Part shown: positions 37,213-48,800 of the stretch, one piece after another | Numbering within the stretch: the first letter of the stretch is position 1 | Layout of the letters: each line of letters starts with the position of its first letter | NCBI GenBank assembly: GCA_943737045.1 | Contig: CALSFV010000657.1 | Coordinates: 124,001 to 188,000 of the forward strand | Origin: Parapristionchus giblindavisi | Lineage: Eukaryota; Nematoda; Chromadorea; Rhabditida; Diplogasteridae | Direction: 5' to 3' | DNA length: 64,000 nucleotides | Notes under the pieces: generated by a model | The model's database searches: none | Told to the model about the DNA's origin: nothing | The model's input: the letters and a program-made list of their open reading frames with translations, nothing else | Translations under genes and position numbers: made by a program

Positions 37213-37959
37213 CAACGAACTGTCGCTGTTGTACTACTTATCTTTTTTCTCCTGTTGACTCCGTTAGCAAGTTTCGACATGTGCACTTTAATTCATTATA
37301 GTTTATTGTTTAGTATACTTTGATCGCAATTTTTAACTCAAAATACGTGCACAATGCCTATGCGTTTCCACTATATCTGCTCGTCGATTACTTTGACAGT
37401 ATCCATTATCGATTGATTAGTTTTGCTTAAATTGAAGTTAAAATCAATTGTCTCTTCGCTTCCCTTTTCATTGTCCATGGGAATGCACATGCCACGGCAT
37501 TTATTAATTCTCAATGTGTTCGTTTACGTTTCACAAGCACTATGATTTCTCTTTTTCATTTTACCAAGTGATTTTTTTTTCTTCAAAATTTTATAGTAAT
37601 AAAACAAGGCGAAACCGTACAAATAACAATAAGATTGAATCATTGAATATATATTGCTGTCTGTATAGGGGGTTGAGATTGCGTGAAGTGGGTTTTACCT
37701 TTAATGCACTATCAAGGTTTCCCTTTCATAATCTCTCAACGAAATGTTTTCCACCAGATTGGACGATATTTAGGCCCCGATTTTTTGCGGAAATTCTTGT
37801 GCACGAGGTCCACACTGTTTATTTGGATATTCACAATTAAATTATAATAATATGCATTTTATATCTCATGACAATTTTGCTTTCCTCTCTGGCTAAACGC
37901 TCTAGCCTAATAATAAGGAGTGTTGCCAGAGTGGAAAGCTTCAAGCTATACTTTAAGAT

Positions 37960-39792
37960 ATGGGACGAGTTAAGTTGAGTGACTCCGAGCTGAGGTTGCT
38001 CATCTCTCTACTCGTGTTGTTCAATGCAATACCGGTCAGTTGAACGATTATCTATTGATTTAACTGGATAGTATTGATTATTATTGATTATTGATTATTA
38101 TTATTTTTTTATTGATTATTATGGATATTATTGATTAGCGCATTATTGATCGATGATTGATTGAGGTACTGTATTGAGAGAAAGGTGAGAGAGTGTGCGA
38201 AACGAGAGAGTCAGACAACGAGAGTTTCTTGGCTCGGTGCCAGCTACATGGTATCGCGGCGTATCTAGTGTGGTGTTTACTTCATTTTCTCTTACCCTTT
38301 GACTGTGAGAGTTACCGAGAGAGATCACTGTGCACTTCAAACTGTGTTTGATTACATTTCGATCCAAGTTTTTTTTTAAATTTACGCTTCTATCGAGAGG
38401 ATATTGGTTGTATTGTTTGAAGGTTTGTTTTTTAAACGGAAGTATTTTTTCAGCATTCGTTAGATACAATAATAGATCCGGAAATATACTTTTACCATCC
38501 ACAACTTCGGTTTTAATGGCCGATTTTTTAAAAATAAAATCAATAAAATCGATAATTGTAGATTGTTGGCGGAGTCATCGTGCTGACTACGACGTTTGTC
38601 GTCAACTTCGGTGTCGCTCTCATCTTCCAATGTACGGTATATGCTCCTGATTCATGGTTGCTGTTCCCCCAGGATAATCGATGTTTGAGCATACTACGGC
38701 AAAGGGCACAAAGATAGCATAGAAAAGCTTTTGATGAGTGGAAATCCCCTTGATAGCTTAGCAATCTCTCCTTTGGACACACTCTTTTATATATAGACAA
38801 GGAAGTGGGAGATATCTTTCATTGTGACGCGATATCGATCAATAGGATCGCACCACCAGCTTATTTACTCTCCGCTCTCTCCATGCTCTCTCGCGGACCA
38901 AGAAAGTGAGAGTGTTGCGAGAGCGGAGAAATTGATATTAGCTTGGGTGTGATTTTATTTTACCACAGCTGTGGAATTAATAAAGTTAGAGGATGGACAA
39001 TATAAGTTAATAAAATGATTGTAGTCCTTTTCAAATTATACTAGACTTGTCGATGCCGTTCGTATAGTCAGGGCCAAAGTGTATGAATATTAACAGTACT
39101 TGCCTCATACTTACAGTAACGGCTACCGTAGTGTGTCTGACGGTGGTCGTCCCTACCGTGCTCGTGTGTTCATCGATCGCTGTTGCGTTGTTTCTCCTGA
39201 TCCGAGTGGCGGCGTCGTACGTCGACATTGCACTTCCCAGAGGTATGCATACGGTACTTATTGATTACTGTAGGTTTTATTACAACAATTTTTCTTAAGA
39301 TTAACGAAGCAATGTAGCCACTGAATCTGAAGTCTCATAAAAGGAGATCTTCTATCTTTAGTAATTCTTTGATCAGCTAAATATATTATCTTCGCTATAA
39401 TAGTCGCTACTTTTTGATCTTTTCGAATAGCGAGTAATGACAAAACAACTCTCATAGAACTGTTATGTCTACAATTCTCTTAAAATGATGGGACCGTTGA
39501 CATGGTTCTTTTCTCCCGTTCTGTCTATTGAATATCAAGTTTTCCCTATTCGATTCGGTGTGAACACTGATAAAACAAACGCAAAAAGTGAAATTGATCT
39601 TTTCGATTTCAACTCTGTTTACCCAGTTCGCTTATCCCATTCAGCAAATTCTCATTGATCACTCTTCAATTGCTGTTTGGCCTAATTAATTAATCAATAA
39701 TTAATAATTTAATCAATAATTCGAATATAATTTCAGAAACCGAAGAACCACCGCCCAAGTCTCCTTTACATCAGCCTATCAAGCTCGATTAA
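37960..39792 (+). CDS. Small multipass membrane protein (4 exons, 108 aa), unrecognised
   Basis: Exons 37960-38034, 38562-38631, 39117-39242 and 39737-39792 join in phase. The product opens MGRVKLSDSELRLLISLLVL and has three to four hydrophobic stretches (about 11-24, 26-47, 49-67 and 68-81), then a short cytosolic-looking tail ETEEPPPKSPLHQPIKLD. The ATG is 2 nt after a tttaag acceptor. Exon 2's donor could also be 4 nt later (ACG then GTATAT), which breaks phase with exon 3, so the GTACGG donor is preferred. A downstream ATG at 39083 could start a shorter form. No family recognised. Confidence 0.6.
38851..38953. mobile_element. 118-bp MITE copy in intron 2 of the small membrane protein gene
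   Basis: tttactctccgctctctcca ... gagcggagaaattgatatta, followed by gcttgggtgtga. Same arrangement as 33344-33461. Confidence 0.65.
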
Positions 39793-40233
39793 TTGAATAA
39801 TATATTCGCATGAATTGTAAATTATTGTATGTTGTTTAGTTGTTAGGTACAGATCTGAGTAAAAGGAGGGAGGGTTGGGGCACGAGAGATAGGCAAACCT
39901 CATCGAAGGTCATAGCAGTTTCGTGTTGAAAGAGTATTTTTGTCTCGCGTTCCTATCCCTCGCTCCTTTCCCCCACTTAAAGGAGCACCCTAATTGTAAG
40001 CTTAATCGAACCCCTCCCCGTTGACCATACTCTCTCGCCCTCCTTTGTTCTGTTTAAAAGTCGAGAAAAGAAAAGAAAAGAGGTGAGAGAGTGTGCGAAA
40101 CGCGGAGAGTTTTCTCTGTTTTGTCTTCTGTTAGTCAGAGGTGCTTCATTAACATTATTCTACCTCAAAAGTCCATTACGAGTACTCATTAGTTTTGTAC
40201 GTTGTAGAGTTGTAATTATGCCAGTGTTTCCGG

Positions 40234-40239
40234 AATAAA
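40234..40239 (+). terminator. Polyadenylation signal AATAAA
   Basis: The first clear AATAAA after the stop of the small membrane protein gene, about 440 nt downstream. Confidence 0.5.
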
Positions 40240-40369
40240 GTCATTGCTGTTGTCGATTGCGGTAGAATTTTTTTTAAAAGGTAAAATGTCACACTGACTT
40301 AGTGGAACCTGCTCAAAGAGATTTAAAATGAAATGCGAACCCTTAAAGGGAATGAGAAAGGTTGGAGAT

Positions 40370-40500
40370 ATAGAGGTAGATGAAGAGGTAGAGGTAGAGG
40401 CAGAGGTAGAGGTAGAGGTAGAGGCAGAGGTAGAGGGAGAAGTAGATGGAGAGGTAGAGAGAGGTAGAGGTAGAGGTAGGGGAAGAGGTAGAGGTAGAGT
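40370..40500. repeat. GAGGTA hexamer array
   Basis: Tandem imperfect GAGGTA/GAGGCA units. They yield a Glu-Val and Arg-Gly repeat ORF that is almost certainly fortuitous. Confidence 0.85.
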
Positions 40501-41357
40501 AATTTCTCGACCTATCAGTGCTCGACGCTCAATTGTAAGAGGAACCTTCCTCTTTCCACATTCGTTCCTCTATCTTGATTGTTTCTATTGGTTTTTATGT
40601 ATTTGTTATGGTAAATAACCTGTGTCTGTCTGTCTGTCGCTCTCGTTCTCTTACTCTATTACATGAGAACATATGTTTTGCAAAGTTTCACTGTCGACAA
40701 TTAGATTAACTGGCGACCACAACCATCCTTCCGTGTCTCTTTACTTCGCCGGTATTTTTTACTTGCGGCATTCGTCCCGAATAATGTGGAGTTACATTTG
40801 CCTATACCATGACCTACACCGTAACGACAGAGACGTCTACTTAAGCTCTGCATAATACACATTTTGAACGTGATTTTTGGATAAATAGGCACAAAATTAA
40901 TGTTCTAAATATTTCATTTCTACCAAGATTGCGTTCGAAATGTGCACTCTGCAAAGTTTACGTGTACGTCACCGGAGGCATGTAAGACAAATGTAACCCC
41001 GTATAAAGACCGGAGTATTCTCTATTCTTGACAGTATCCTCGAAACAGCGAAAACAGTTTATCAGCGATGTTAGTAGTCTAAATATGTAAACATTTTTGA
41101 TCTGCGATATCGCTATCTTAGCGACGGAGATCCATAAATTCCCTCTCATTTCCTGTTATGTAAAAATGATGTAGTGAGTAATAAGAAGGGAATTCGCCAA
41201 CGAATGTTTCTGTTGTGCTTCTTGGATACGAGGAAGTAGTGCGTGATTTGAAGTGATCGCGTTTTCCTGATATTTATCGATCATCTCGGTTCAAGGTCTT
41301 GCGCAGTCTTTAATCCCCGATTTGATCTTTGATCTTTGATCTTTGGTATAGACGAGC

Positions 41358-43190
41358 ATGCCTCGACTGCTGATGATCCTCCCTCTTCTCGTGTTGGTCG
41401 GAGCCAATTCCAGTAGGAGGCAAGAGATGTATTCATTTATTATTTATAATAATTATTAAGTGACCCAACAATATTGTCGAATGGAAAAATAAGGTAAGCG
41501 TGTGCTGATAGTCTCTTCTCCGCACAAAGATAGACATAGAACAGAGAAATAGTGTGCGATGTGAAGAGTCCATGGAACGGAAAGTTAATTATCGATTTAA
41601 GGTGCATCCACGGATCCATACACTCGGGCAAATGTGAATGTGACGATTCGTATACGGTAAGATTTGAATTTCCCGCCGTTTCCTGAATCACGAAGTGATA
41701 TAGTTATTGATTGCAGGGACAGTACTGCCATCGCGAGATGCACTGTGACGGCTTCACCAGGCAAAAGGACGGAAGGTACTTGAGATTTTGGTCTTTGATC
41801 TTTGATTTAACTTGCTTGTTCTCGATAGATATCGTAACAGAGAACTGATTATGAGATACAACATTTTGTAAGATATCATTTTTTCAACGATTGTGTTTTG
41901 TTACAACACTGGCGCATTCTCGCAAACAGCAATCGGGTTTTGTTATCATCAAGTTATCATTTCAATCTTTCTCAGACTTGATCTTTGATCTTTCTCAGAG
42001 TTGATCTTTGATCTTTCTCAGAGTTGATCTTTGGTCTTTTTCCGATAGTGTCTATTTCACTTCATCGATAGCTTTTTGCCTTGTAAAGTAGAGATGATCT
42101 ATCTTAGCGTTTGACGAGTAATCGGAGAGAAAATGTCACAATGATAATCCGTCATAGATTTGCAAAGAAGAATAGATACCCCTGATCTTTCTGATCTTTG
42201 ATCTCATTACAATTGATCTTTGATCTCACTATACTTGATCTTTGATCTCAAAAAACTTGATCTTTGCTCTCACTGAACTTGATCTTTGATCTCACAAAAC
42301 TTGATCTTTGATCTCACTAAGCTTGATCTTTGATCTTTTAGTTGCTTCGAGTGCAAGACCGGCTGGTTGGGCAAAGAGTGCGATCACATCGAATGTGCGC
42401 ATGGCGAGCCCAAGGCGGACTCCATGGAGTGTACATGCGAAGCTCCCTATTCTGGTACGTAGTTTGATCTCTGATCTTTGTAGTTTGATCACGATATTCT
42501 TTGTTATCTCTATTCCAGAGTGATACTCACCCATATTTATTTTCCGGCTATCACTGTATATTTTGATCATCATGATAATTGCTCTAGCCTTGTAGTTTGA
42601 TCTTATCATGTAGTTTGATCTTTGATCTCATCATGTAGTTTGATCTTTGATCTCATCATGTAGTTTGATCTTTGATCCCTTGAAGGCATCCACTGCGATG
42701 AGCTCGAGACGAAGAACGTCTACTCACTCTACAACAACTGGGCCGTCAGCTTCAATCCGCTGCTCCTGTCGCTGACGATCATTCCACTGATCTTCCTGGT
42801 CTGGGGTACGGTAGTGCTGAACTAGTATACGGTATAATTAGGGTACGGTAACAATAGTTAAACGTACGAATGATCGTGGAGAATATGATAGGGATTGTTA
42901 TTCACGAAGAAGTGTTTGATAGTGGTAAAAACGGTAGGAGTGGGAAATATTGAACAATTAATTTACATTTTTTGATTCTATCAATACATTAATCGATCAC
43001 ATTGCAGGCTGCAACGCGTACTCGAAAAAGCGTCGCGCAAAGAAGGTATGATTAATATGTAATTTTTTTAAAATTTAATAACATTAAAAATGAAATAAAT
43101 AATACATTTAAGGTAGAGCATCTCCTCGAATCTGAAGTGAATCGTGATCTTAAGAGCAGCCACGTTCAAAAGCTTCTCTACGGCAAATAA
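41358..43190 (+). CDS. Type I membrane protein with three EGF-like Cys modules (7 exons, 177 aa)
   Basis: Exons 41358-41428, 41602-41656, 41717-41775, 42342-42454, 42686-42805, 43008-43045 and 43113-43190 join in phase without a break. The signal peptide is MPRLLMILPLLVLVGANS. Three four-Cys modules follow, each ending like the last part of an EGF fold: Cys 25/35/37/46, 52/63/66/75 and 80/92/94/103, with GxxC endings. One transmembrane helix (about 122-141, PLLLSLTIIPLIFLVWGC) precedes a basic stop-transfer KKRRAKK and a short tail. It is probably a cell-surface protein; no named family recognised. Introns 3 and 4 hold TTTGATC arrays. AATAAA follows 103 nt after the stop. Confidence 0.85.
41976..42334 (+). 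repeat. TTTGATC heptamer array in intron 3
   Basis: Repeated cttgatctttgatct blocks spaced by ctcag or cacaaaa, running almost up to the exon 4 acceptor at 42341. Higher-order units of about 23-26 bp are visible. The sense strand is TTTGATC. Confidence 0.85.
42465..42685 (+). repeat. TTTGATC array in intron 4
   Basis: Units of catgtagtttgatctttgat repeat three to four times immediately before the exon 5 acceptor. Same orientation as in intron 3. Confidence 0.8.
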
Positions 43191-43292
43191 TCGATATTTA
43201 TAACGTGTCCACTTGTTACTGGTTTATAAAGATTTTTTAACTGATCAAGTACAGAAATACAAGAGAATTTGAAAAACGTTAAAAAAAGAAAG

Positions 43293-43298
43293 AATAAA
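43293..43298 (+). terminator. Polyadenylation signal AATAAA
   Basis: 103 nt after the stop of the Cys-module membrane gene and 287 nt before the next ATG, a spacing compatible with an operon. Confidence 0.7.
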
Positions 43299-43584
43299 AC
43301 GTTCCGATTCCAAATGTGGAAAGTGCGCGGCAAACTCCGCATCAATGACCCCTTTCCCAAATATGCGCGGCCTATTCACTCTAGTGCGTTCGGCCCTCCC
43401 ATGCTAGGTGCCTAAACTTCGTCTTTCAGGATTTCTTGTTTCGATTGCCAAACTTGTTCAGACATTACTCTCAGTCTTTTCCCATTGCATTATCGCTATT
43501 TACTCTTGTTTTCCACTGATTATTGCTAGTTCGCGAGCTTTACCCATGTATTTGAGTGGTAAAATCGTCTGAAATCGTCTAGGT

Positions 43585-45812
43585 ATGTCGTCCTCGACGG
43601 GACAAACAAACGGGCATGGCTCGGGCAACTTCACCACCTATTTCAAGTAGTATTTTCATCTTTATCACCTTATTTGCCGGATAATTTATACGAAGTAATG
43701 CATCGCTTGATCATGTGGTTAATCAAATTTCAGTGCACTCAACAGCTTTGACGACAAGTCTATTTCGAACGGATTTGGCGACAAGTTGGGCGTGAGTGTG
43801 AACGTTATCTGAATTATTAATATTATTAATATTTGATATAGTACCTGTTTTTTCTTATCTTATTTTTCATGAAGAGTAATCCACCAGAGATTATGTCCAT
43901 GAAATATCGCAAAAGTATCTGAATTGTTCTTTAAAAATGTGTTATTTACATAGACTTTTGCAGTATTTCGGCCAATCGTTCCCCAACAACGGCACCAATC
44001 CACAGAGGTATCCATTATTTCATTATTATTATTATTATTATTAGTTATTGCTATTATTAAAGTGGATTATTGTAACTGTAGTTGAAATCTCATTAATGAT
44101 TTCCAAGCTTAACCATATTTCTTCTTGATCCGTTAAAACATTAGCGCTATTCATATTCTTATCCTTTATTCTATCATATTATGCATGACCAGGAATAGGA
44201 TAACCTGAGAGTATCGATTGATGTCTGTCGCGATATCGGCGTATGCAATGTGGGCTCTTGTGTAACGATTTATTCTGTAGCAATGAAAGTATCGAATTAG
44301 GGTAGTAGTAGTAGTCAATCAATATATTGTATTTGCTAATCGATAAATTATGGTAATCATCAGTACATTCTTTTCAGATTCAACGGCATGAGTGCGCTGA
44401 GCTCAGGAGGTGGTTAGTCGTCCGGTCGCTTGTATCCCTCTAATAATCTGTTCATAAGTGGCGAAAAGAATAGGAAAAACAGAGAAAACTCTCCTCGTTT
44501 TACACACTCTCTCGTCTATTTATTTTCTTTTCGTTACTTTTGAACACCACATAACACTATAACAGGCATAGTGACCCTTTGCCAGTGGGCTCTTCATAGC
44601 CCACTAGGTCATAGTCGCAAAGATCGATGATATAGTGTGTGATCTGAGGAGACCGCTGGCAAGAGTTGCTTGTAGCACTTGCCTTACGTGCCTCCGCCGT
44701 AGACGTCCCCGTAAACGTGTTGCGTGTTCAGAATGTAAATTCCAACGGGATTTTGAATGAATCCCTTTAATTATATTTTTCATCACTGGCTAACATCTAT
44801 ACTAAATCTTGATACAACAAGCTTCCCCTCTGTGTTTACGATGAATCAAATACCATAGATTGATAATATTCTTCCAGTCGCTAACAACCTCCACATCCCA
44901 CTGTCAATGGTGGCCTCTCCGGCTGGATACATGAGCGCGGGCGCGAGTGCCGCTTCGGCCAGTGGCCTGAACCAGACCAAGCAGCGGCCAGCTTTGCCGA
45001 TGGCCGGCCCTGCCGGAGACATGAGCACCGTCTCGTTTCTGGCCACACTCTGGAACAAGAATCCGGTAGGCCGATAATATTTTGTAAATGTGAACGAATT
45101 ATTGGACAAGATATAAGAATCGGATGACCATTCAAACCATACATTGGCGCCAACATGGGGATGCCCCCTGTAAAATTAAGGCTTTTCGAATATTTGTGGA
45201 ATGCCCCTTGTAAAAAAACGACGTTTAGGTTAATTTTTTGAAAAAAAAGTGAAAGCCCCCTGTAAAATTAACCATTTTTTCGTTCGGATGCCCCCTGTAG
45301 AATCGAGCTCCAGGTACCCCGCCCATGTATGATTCAAACCACAATCAAACGAACTCTTTACATTATTGATTGATTTGATATGCGTTATTAAATGAACAGA
45401 AGAATAGACTGAATTCATATCGACCATGTCTTTTGTTTGCTTCGCCTTATGCGCAGTTATATGAATAACAAGGCTAACAATTATTTTATGTGTAATAATA
45501 GCACTAAAAAATACGAATAGTTACTTATGCAGGAAACTGGGCAATGTGTGTATTATCAGCGCTCTAGCTTGAATATGATAACAATATTGATATAATATTA
45601 TTATATTATTAGATTATGATTTTTAAACCTTTATTTGCCTTCTTTGCAGGACGAGCGTACGGATGACGAGCAGCGTGGAAAGCCCGAGTACCATCCCAGA
45701 CTGTCGAAGGGTGAGTTGTCGTTCGGGGGAAGGGGATTTATAGATTGTCTGAAACTGTAATGTGCCAGGTCGGGGTATAGCGCCGTAGATGGTAGTGATA
45801 TCTTGCTATTGC

Positions 45813-45854
<42 letters not shown>

Positions 45855-48800
45855 GTTACATTTCAGCAGCACGCCAGGCAAGCGAGGAAGAGAGCCAGGA
45901 GGACAATCTTGGTGACACGGAGTGAGTTTTATTCTTATTGTTTGAGTATTAACGCCTGTTATTAATGCAGACGTGGTTCCTGCAAAAAACTTCTATCTTC
46001 TCGATCACTATCTTATCGATCTTCGAATTTTTGAATATGGATTTAAAGCCTATTTGTTTTTTTACGTGTATTGACTCGCCAAAAACAGTGTAAAACGGAA
46101 AATGACCATTTTCCTGGGTGTTAAAAAGTTATTGTGTTGTTATTTTTTTCAGATTCAGCCGTCGTCTGCAGCAAGAGTTCTCGATGATGCAACAGCGTGG
46201 AATGAACATGGTTATGGTTGCTTACTTTCGCATGTTGTTTTTGTGTTTCACATGCCCGTTATGTCGAAGTAGAGCTTACACTTTTGATTCTGGATAGCGA
46301 TCACATGTTTACTGGCGACTGATATGGTGTACCACTTGTACGCTGGCATAGTATAATCCAGCCGCCCTAGACTCGCATGCTGCTTTTGTGTTTCACATAT
46401 TTATCATCAACCTTGTTGTCAGCTGAAATTCGATAACGTTTCACTCTTTGATCGTGATGATCAATTAAACATCCTGTATGTAATATATATGCATTATAAA
46501 ATATAAATTAAATTAAAATGTAGATATCTTGCATGATCTCCTCTTGCATGTGCACTCTTCATATAAGTTTTTAATTAGAAAAACGATTTTAAATAATTAT
46601 TTATCCCTTTTCAGGACTCGATGCGAGGCATGAAGAGCAATCCGGAGAAGCGAGTGAGTTTCATCTTTTGATCATTGATCTTTGATCTCTGTCCCTTTGT
46701 GCTTACCACCGTACACGCACTCCTACGCGTAGCTCATGTAGAATTTGCTTGCTTTTAAAAATAACCAGTGTGCTTATCACAGATGTTTGTTAGAATAGTG
46801 CCAGACGTAGCTCTAGCTCTATCGGAATGGAGCTCTAATCGGAGTTGAATGTTCGAACTCACTGATGTCCCCTCTTTTTATGTGAAAGTGTTTTATGTTT
46901 CTCCCGCAAATGCGACACCGCATAAGAAAGCCCCGGAAAACGAGAGAACCACTTGCTAATCGATAATCTAATCTTCGCACTCAACACCACCCTCAATATA
47001 CCGTCTAGACGTCGACTGAATCGATAATCGCGCAGGCACGCTGGGCTGAGGCTACGCGACGCCGACGAGACAATATGACCGAAGATCAGAAAGAGCTGCA
47101 GAAGGCGAAATGGGCAGAGGCTGCGAGACGAAGGTACGGTAGTTTTGGGCAAGGGGTTGGGGAGAAAACTGAACATTTCCATGGATATACGCGAAATTAT
47201 TCATTAATGAATTAATTTGATGATTTGAGATACGCGAAGCTGAATCCCGAGGAGAAGCGAGCGCTTGGTCAGAGGCAGACGGAGCGTAAACGTCTGAAGC
47301 GTCAATCGGGAAAGATGGGAGGAGGAGGACTGGGAGGAAGTAGTGGGTCGGGTGCACTCTCCAATAGCTTTCCCGTCGACATTGGTACGTACGATTTTAT
47401 TTTTCGTTTAAAAAAGCTGTATTTATGGAATATGCGCTTAAATGCACACCCCGAGCTAATCGGTCATGGTGTGCTCAAAGGGTTGCGGTTCCCAGCGCAA
47501 CGGTCAATCAGAATCCTACCAGTAGCAATTCGAAACCTACTTTTCGTAGTCTATAGTAATGACTTGGCGGATAGCTTCACTCGACTGATTGTTTTCCTCT
47601 TACAGGATTTCTCGACGGCACAAATGGGAGTAGTGTCGCCGCATCCTCATCATCATCCTCATCAACGAACAACGGCAACAACATGCTCTCTGCCTCGGCC
47701 CTCCTCCTTCAGCAGCACCACCAACAATTGCAGCAGCAGCAGCATGGGAGTTCGATGTGAGGGGGCGACCGCATACGGTAGCAGTCGCAGCTTGAATGGT
47801 GGTGTGACTCCCATACGTCGCCGCACCCACGGCACCACTACACCACACCACTGGGGCACCACCACACCACCATCAACAGCAATGGCCCCCACTATGACTC
47901 TACCGTCGTTCACCTCACGTCCCCGATTCTCCACCCATGGCCCCTCCGATGACGTCGCCCCGCCCCCTCTACCATCGGCCCTCTTTCCCGGTCTGTCGCC
48001 ACCCTCACCCAAGTACTACTCGACGATGGATATGCTCCTGGGGATGTCACCTCGTTCCGATCATCTCGACGATGACGACCTTCTGTCACTGTTGTCCGAC
48101 GATGACTATGACTGTGATGACACGGGTGCCGGAGCTCCCGTCAATGACGTCATCATCATCGAAGATGACGACCTGCCGCCATCACCCCACACGTCCCCCA
48201 ATCCGCTCCGACCGCCTCTGTCGTCTCCGCCGCTCCGTCTGCCGCTCCCACCTCCGCCACACTCTCCGCCTCGTACACCTCATCATCCGCCGCCTCCTCC
48301 TCCATCCATTCCGCGACACTCGAATTCGACTCTGCTCCATCGCCTACAAGAGGACTCCCATCACGGCTCATCGGGGAGGCGGATAGAGGTACCTCCGGAT
48401 CTCGCCAATATGCCCATTGCCGCCTTCCTCAATCTGTCGGGCCGACGCAAAATGGCGATATCCGCGTTGCGCGAGCGTCTCGACACGGCGCCGCCCAAGG
48501 AGGAGACGTCTGCGCCTCCCGTACCTCCTCGCCCTCCTCCACCACCTCCACCTCCGCGTCCTCTTCTCGTTCTGTCGGCGCCCGAGCGACCAGTAGAGAA
48601 CAAACCTCGCGTCCGACGGAGAGGAGACCCTCCATCGCCAGAGCCGCTGCTCAAGCTGTCCTATCCCCCACCCGAAAAGCTGCTGCGATGTGTGTCACGA
48701 ATAGACGGCGCGAAGATTATTCTACGGATTTTGGAGTGACGACAACTGGTTTTGTTTGGACCTCATTTCCCTTCCCCCAACCCCATTCCCAAACCCCGAC

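Larger units (their letters stand above)
33630..37959. other. Intergenic region without a recognisable gene
   Basis: No supportable coding exon. It holds the polyadenylation signal at 33749, CT/GA-rich simple sequence at 34480-34620, a decayed member of the 5609-7012 palindrome family (36236-37083), a 118-bp MITE (37100-37212), and a degenerate MITE abutting the next start codon (about 37884-37957). Confidence 0.6.
39793..41357. other. Intergenic region with hexamer repeat
   Basis: Contains the polyadenylation signal AATAAA at 40234, a GA-rich MITE-like stretch (about 40020-40115), and an irregular GAGGTA hexamer array (40370-40500). Segments near 40790-41000 resemble the 14824-14936 inverted repeat. 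A TTTGATC array (about 41320-41345) lies just before the next gene. No gene seen. Confidence 0.6.

Noticed and set aside
40328..40618. 96-aa Glu-Val/Arg-Gly ORF
   Set aside because: It arises from the GAGGTA hexamer array; there are no splice or start signals around it.
47225..48739. Single uninterrupted 504-aa ORF
   Set aside because: It reads through a 221-nt segment with good splice sites and non-protein-like translation. The spliced frame gives a sensible Ser/Asn/Gln tract instead. Kept only as an intron-retention alternative.
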